From: Sphingobacterium lactis
GTDB taxonomy: Bacteria > Bacteroidota > Bacteroidia > Sphingobacteriales > Sphingobacteriaceae
Direction: 5' to 3'
Assembly: GCF_011046555.1 (NCBI RefSeq)
Contig: NZ_CP049246.1
Coordinates: 1,984,001-2,048,000, forward strand
Length of the DNA stretch: 64,000 bases
Below are positions 63,383 to 64,000 of the stretch, in pieces. The translations under genes and the position numbers were made by a program. Position 1 is the first letter of the stretch. Each line of letters starts with the position of its first letter. Under the pieces are notes generated by a model. The model saw nothing but the letters and a program-made list of their open reading frames with translations. It was not told the DNA's origin and did not search any database.

Positions 63383-63516
63383 AATAATTAGTATATTCGT
63401 AGTGTTGAATCAGGTACATAATTTCTAGTTTTTTTTGCAGGACATATATTTTATACAACCGGGGCTGTAGTGATACATCCCTATCTTTTAAAGAAATTCA
63501 TATTTTTCATATTTAG

Positions 63517-63574
63517 GTTTATAATTGGTTAGTTGAAATCCTTACATCTCCCAGGTGTAGGGATTTTTCTTTTT
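63517..63574 (+). promoter_or_regulatory. Second box plus hairpin leader, also terminator of the recombinase gene
   Basis: The 15-bp box GTTTATAATTGGTTA (63517-63531) is repeated exactly from 61945, followed after 4 bp by a hairpin AAATCCTTACA / TGTAGGGATTT (63536-63566, one G-U pair) and TTCTTTTT. It lies between the recombinase stop (63382) and the terminase start. Confidence 0.5.
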
Positions 63575-63600
63575 GCTATCATTTTTAGTATTTGTTTGGT

Positions 63601-63653
63601 AGCTAAATATTTTTAGCTTAGTTTTGTTATTATTTTTAGCAAATTTTAGCAAA
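63601..63653 (+). promoter_or_regulatory. Operator-like TTTTAGC repeats before the terminase gene
   Basis: An inverted repeat AGCTAAA-TATT-TTTAGCT (63601-63618) is followed by two direct copies of TTTTAGCAAA (63634-63643 and 63644-63653) that end exactly at the GTG start codon. Possible repressor operator or DNA-packaging recognition site. Confidence 0.45.
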
Positions 63654-64000
63654 GTGGCATTGACCGATAAACAACAACGATTCGTAGAGGAGTACATGGT
63701 AGATTTAAACGCTACCCAGGCCGCTATTCGTGCCGGTTATAGTCAAAATACTGCTCATTCAATAGGAGCTGAAAACCTTATAAAACCTGAAATCCAAGAA
63801 GCTATACAGAAACGCAAACAGGAGCTGTCAGATCAAACAGGTATAACAGCAGAGCGAGTGCTTAAAGAATATGCTAAGATCGCCTTTAGTGACATTAGAG
63901 AACTTTATACCCCTGACAATAATCTTTACGATATAAGACAATTGGATGATGAAACTGCAGGAGCGGTGATGTCGGTTGAAGTCGATGTAATGAGTGTGCA
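63654..64000 (+). CDS. Phage terminase small subunit, truncated by window edge
   Basis: 115 residues visible from a GTG at 63654 (TTG 63660 also possible), no stop before the window end. LTDKQQRFVEEYMVDLNATQAAIRAGYS is the hallmark N-terminal helix-turn-helix of Terminase_2 (P27-like) small subunits, followed by a coiled, charged region. It would recognise phage DNA for packaging and shows that the element here is a prophage or a related packaging-dependent element rather than a simple integron. Confidence 0.88.
   Translation, partial: MALTDKQQRFVEEYMVDLNATQAAIRAGYSQNTAHSIGAENLIKPEIQEAIQKRKQELSDQTGITAERVLKEYAKIAFSDIRELYTPDNNLYDIRQLDDETAGAVMSVEVDVMSV

Noticed and set aside
61945..63531. Interpretation of the repeated 15-bp box as attL/attR of a 1.6-kb element carrying only the recombinase
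   Set aside because: The terminase gene next to it indicates a larger element, and each copy is followed by a similar hairpin at the same spacing, which fits a regulatory leader better than an att core; still not excluded.

Overview
The window is chromosomal DNA of a Bacteroidota bacterium, most likely a member of the Sphingobacteriaceae (Sphingobacterium or Pedobacter type). This is inferred from gene content: an Oar-like and a siderophore-type TonB-dependent receptor, several Tat-exported Gfo/Idh/MocA oxidoreductases, a two-gene 5'-nucleotidase, MutS2, a PG_1098-like methyltransferase, DUF4296 and DUF3298 lipoproteins, TAnnTTTG promoter boxes and few Shine-Dalgarno sequences. No rRNA, tRNA or CRISPR array was seen. 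The assignment is from family recognition only; no database search was run.

Layout. 1-8 kb: a truncated L,D-transpeptidase lipoprotein, a NUDIX hydrolase, an outer-membrane barrel, a Crp-like regulator divergent from an MFS exporter plus RidA, and a large copper P-type ATPase with five metal-binding modules. 8-17.6 kb: a secreted Gfo/Idh/MocA oxidoreductase, panB, a run rluA-like/tlpA-like/pyrF, two surface lipoproteins, a ClC channel and an overlapping three-gene set (SMUG2-like glycosylase, DUF488, DUF2945). 17.7-22.6 kb: an iron-uptake cassette (PepSY membrane protein, an overlapping 59-residue membrane protein, TonB receptor) and a PagL-like lipid A deacylase. 22.7-33.1 kb: a transporter and a long co-directional periplasmic sugar-oxidation cluster (SUMF1-like protein, two Gfo/Idh/MocA proteins, ApbE, TIM-barrel isomerase, NupG-type permease, GMC oxidoreductase and its small subunit). 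33.1-45.6 kb: housekeeping genes (acyl-ACP thioesterase, ChaA antiporter, methyltransferase, aspartate kinase, YggS, MutS2) interrupted at 36.1-37.9 kb by a two-gene ATPase plus nuclease-like pair that looks like an accessory defence module.

45.6-46.6 kb is a nearly 1 kb gap holding a 123-bp palindromic element built of 11-bp units. It is followed by a 1101-residue Oar-like TonB receptor, a LOG-family protein, a fourth Gfo/Idh/MocA protein, recR, an MFS transporter, the split 5'-nucleotidase, a ROK regulator, a PQQ-type sugar dehydrogenase, YqgE, pdxH and nuoCD. After nuoD the sequence passes into a mobile element: a tyrosine recombinase and a terminase small subunit cut by the window edge. 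Both phage genes are preceded by the same box-plus-hairpin leader.

The best candidates for undescribed biology are the ATPase/PD-(D/E)XK-like pair (36143-37924), the palindromic 11-bp-repeat element (45838-45960), the shared box/hairpin leaders and tandem operator of the phage region, and the periplasmic sugar-oxidation cluster.
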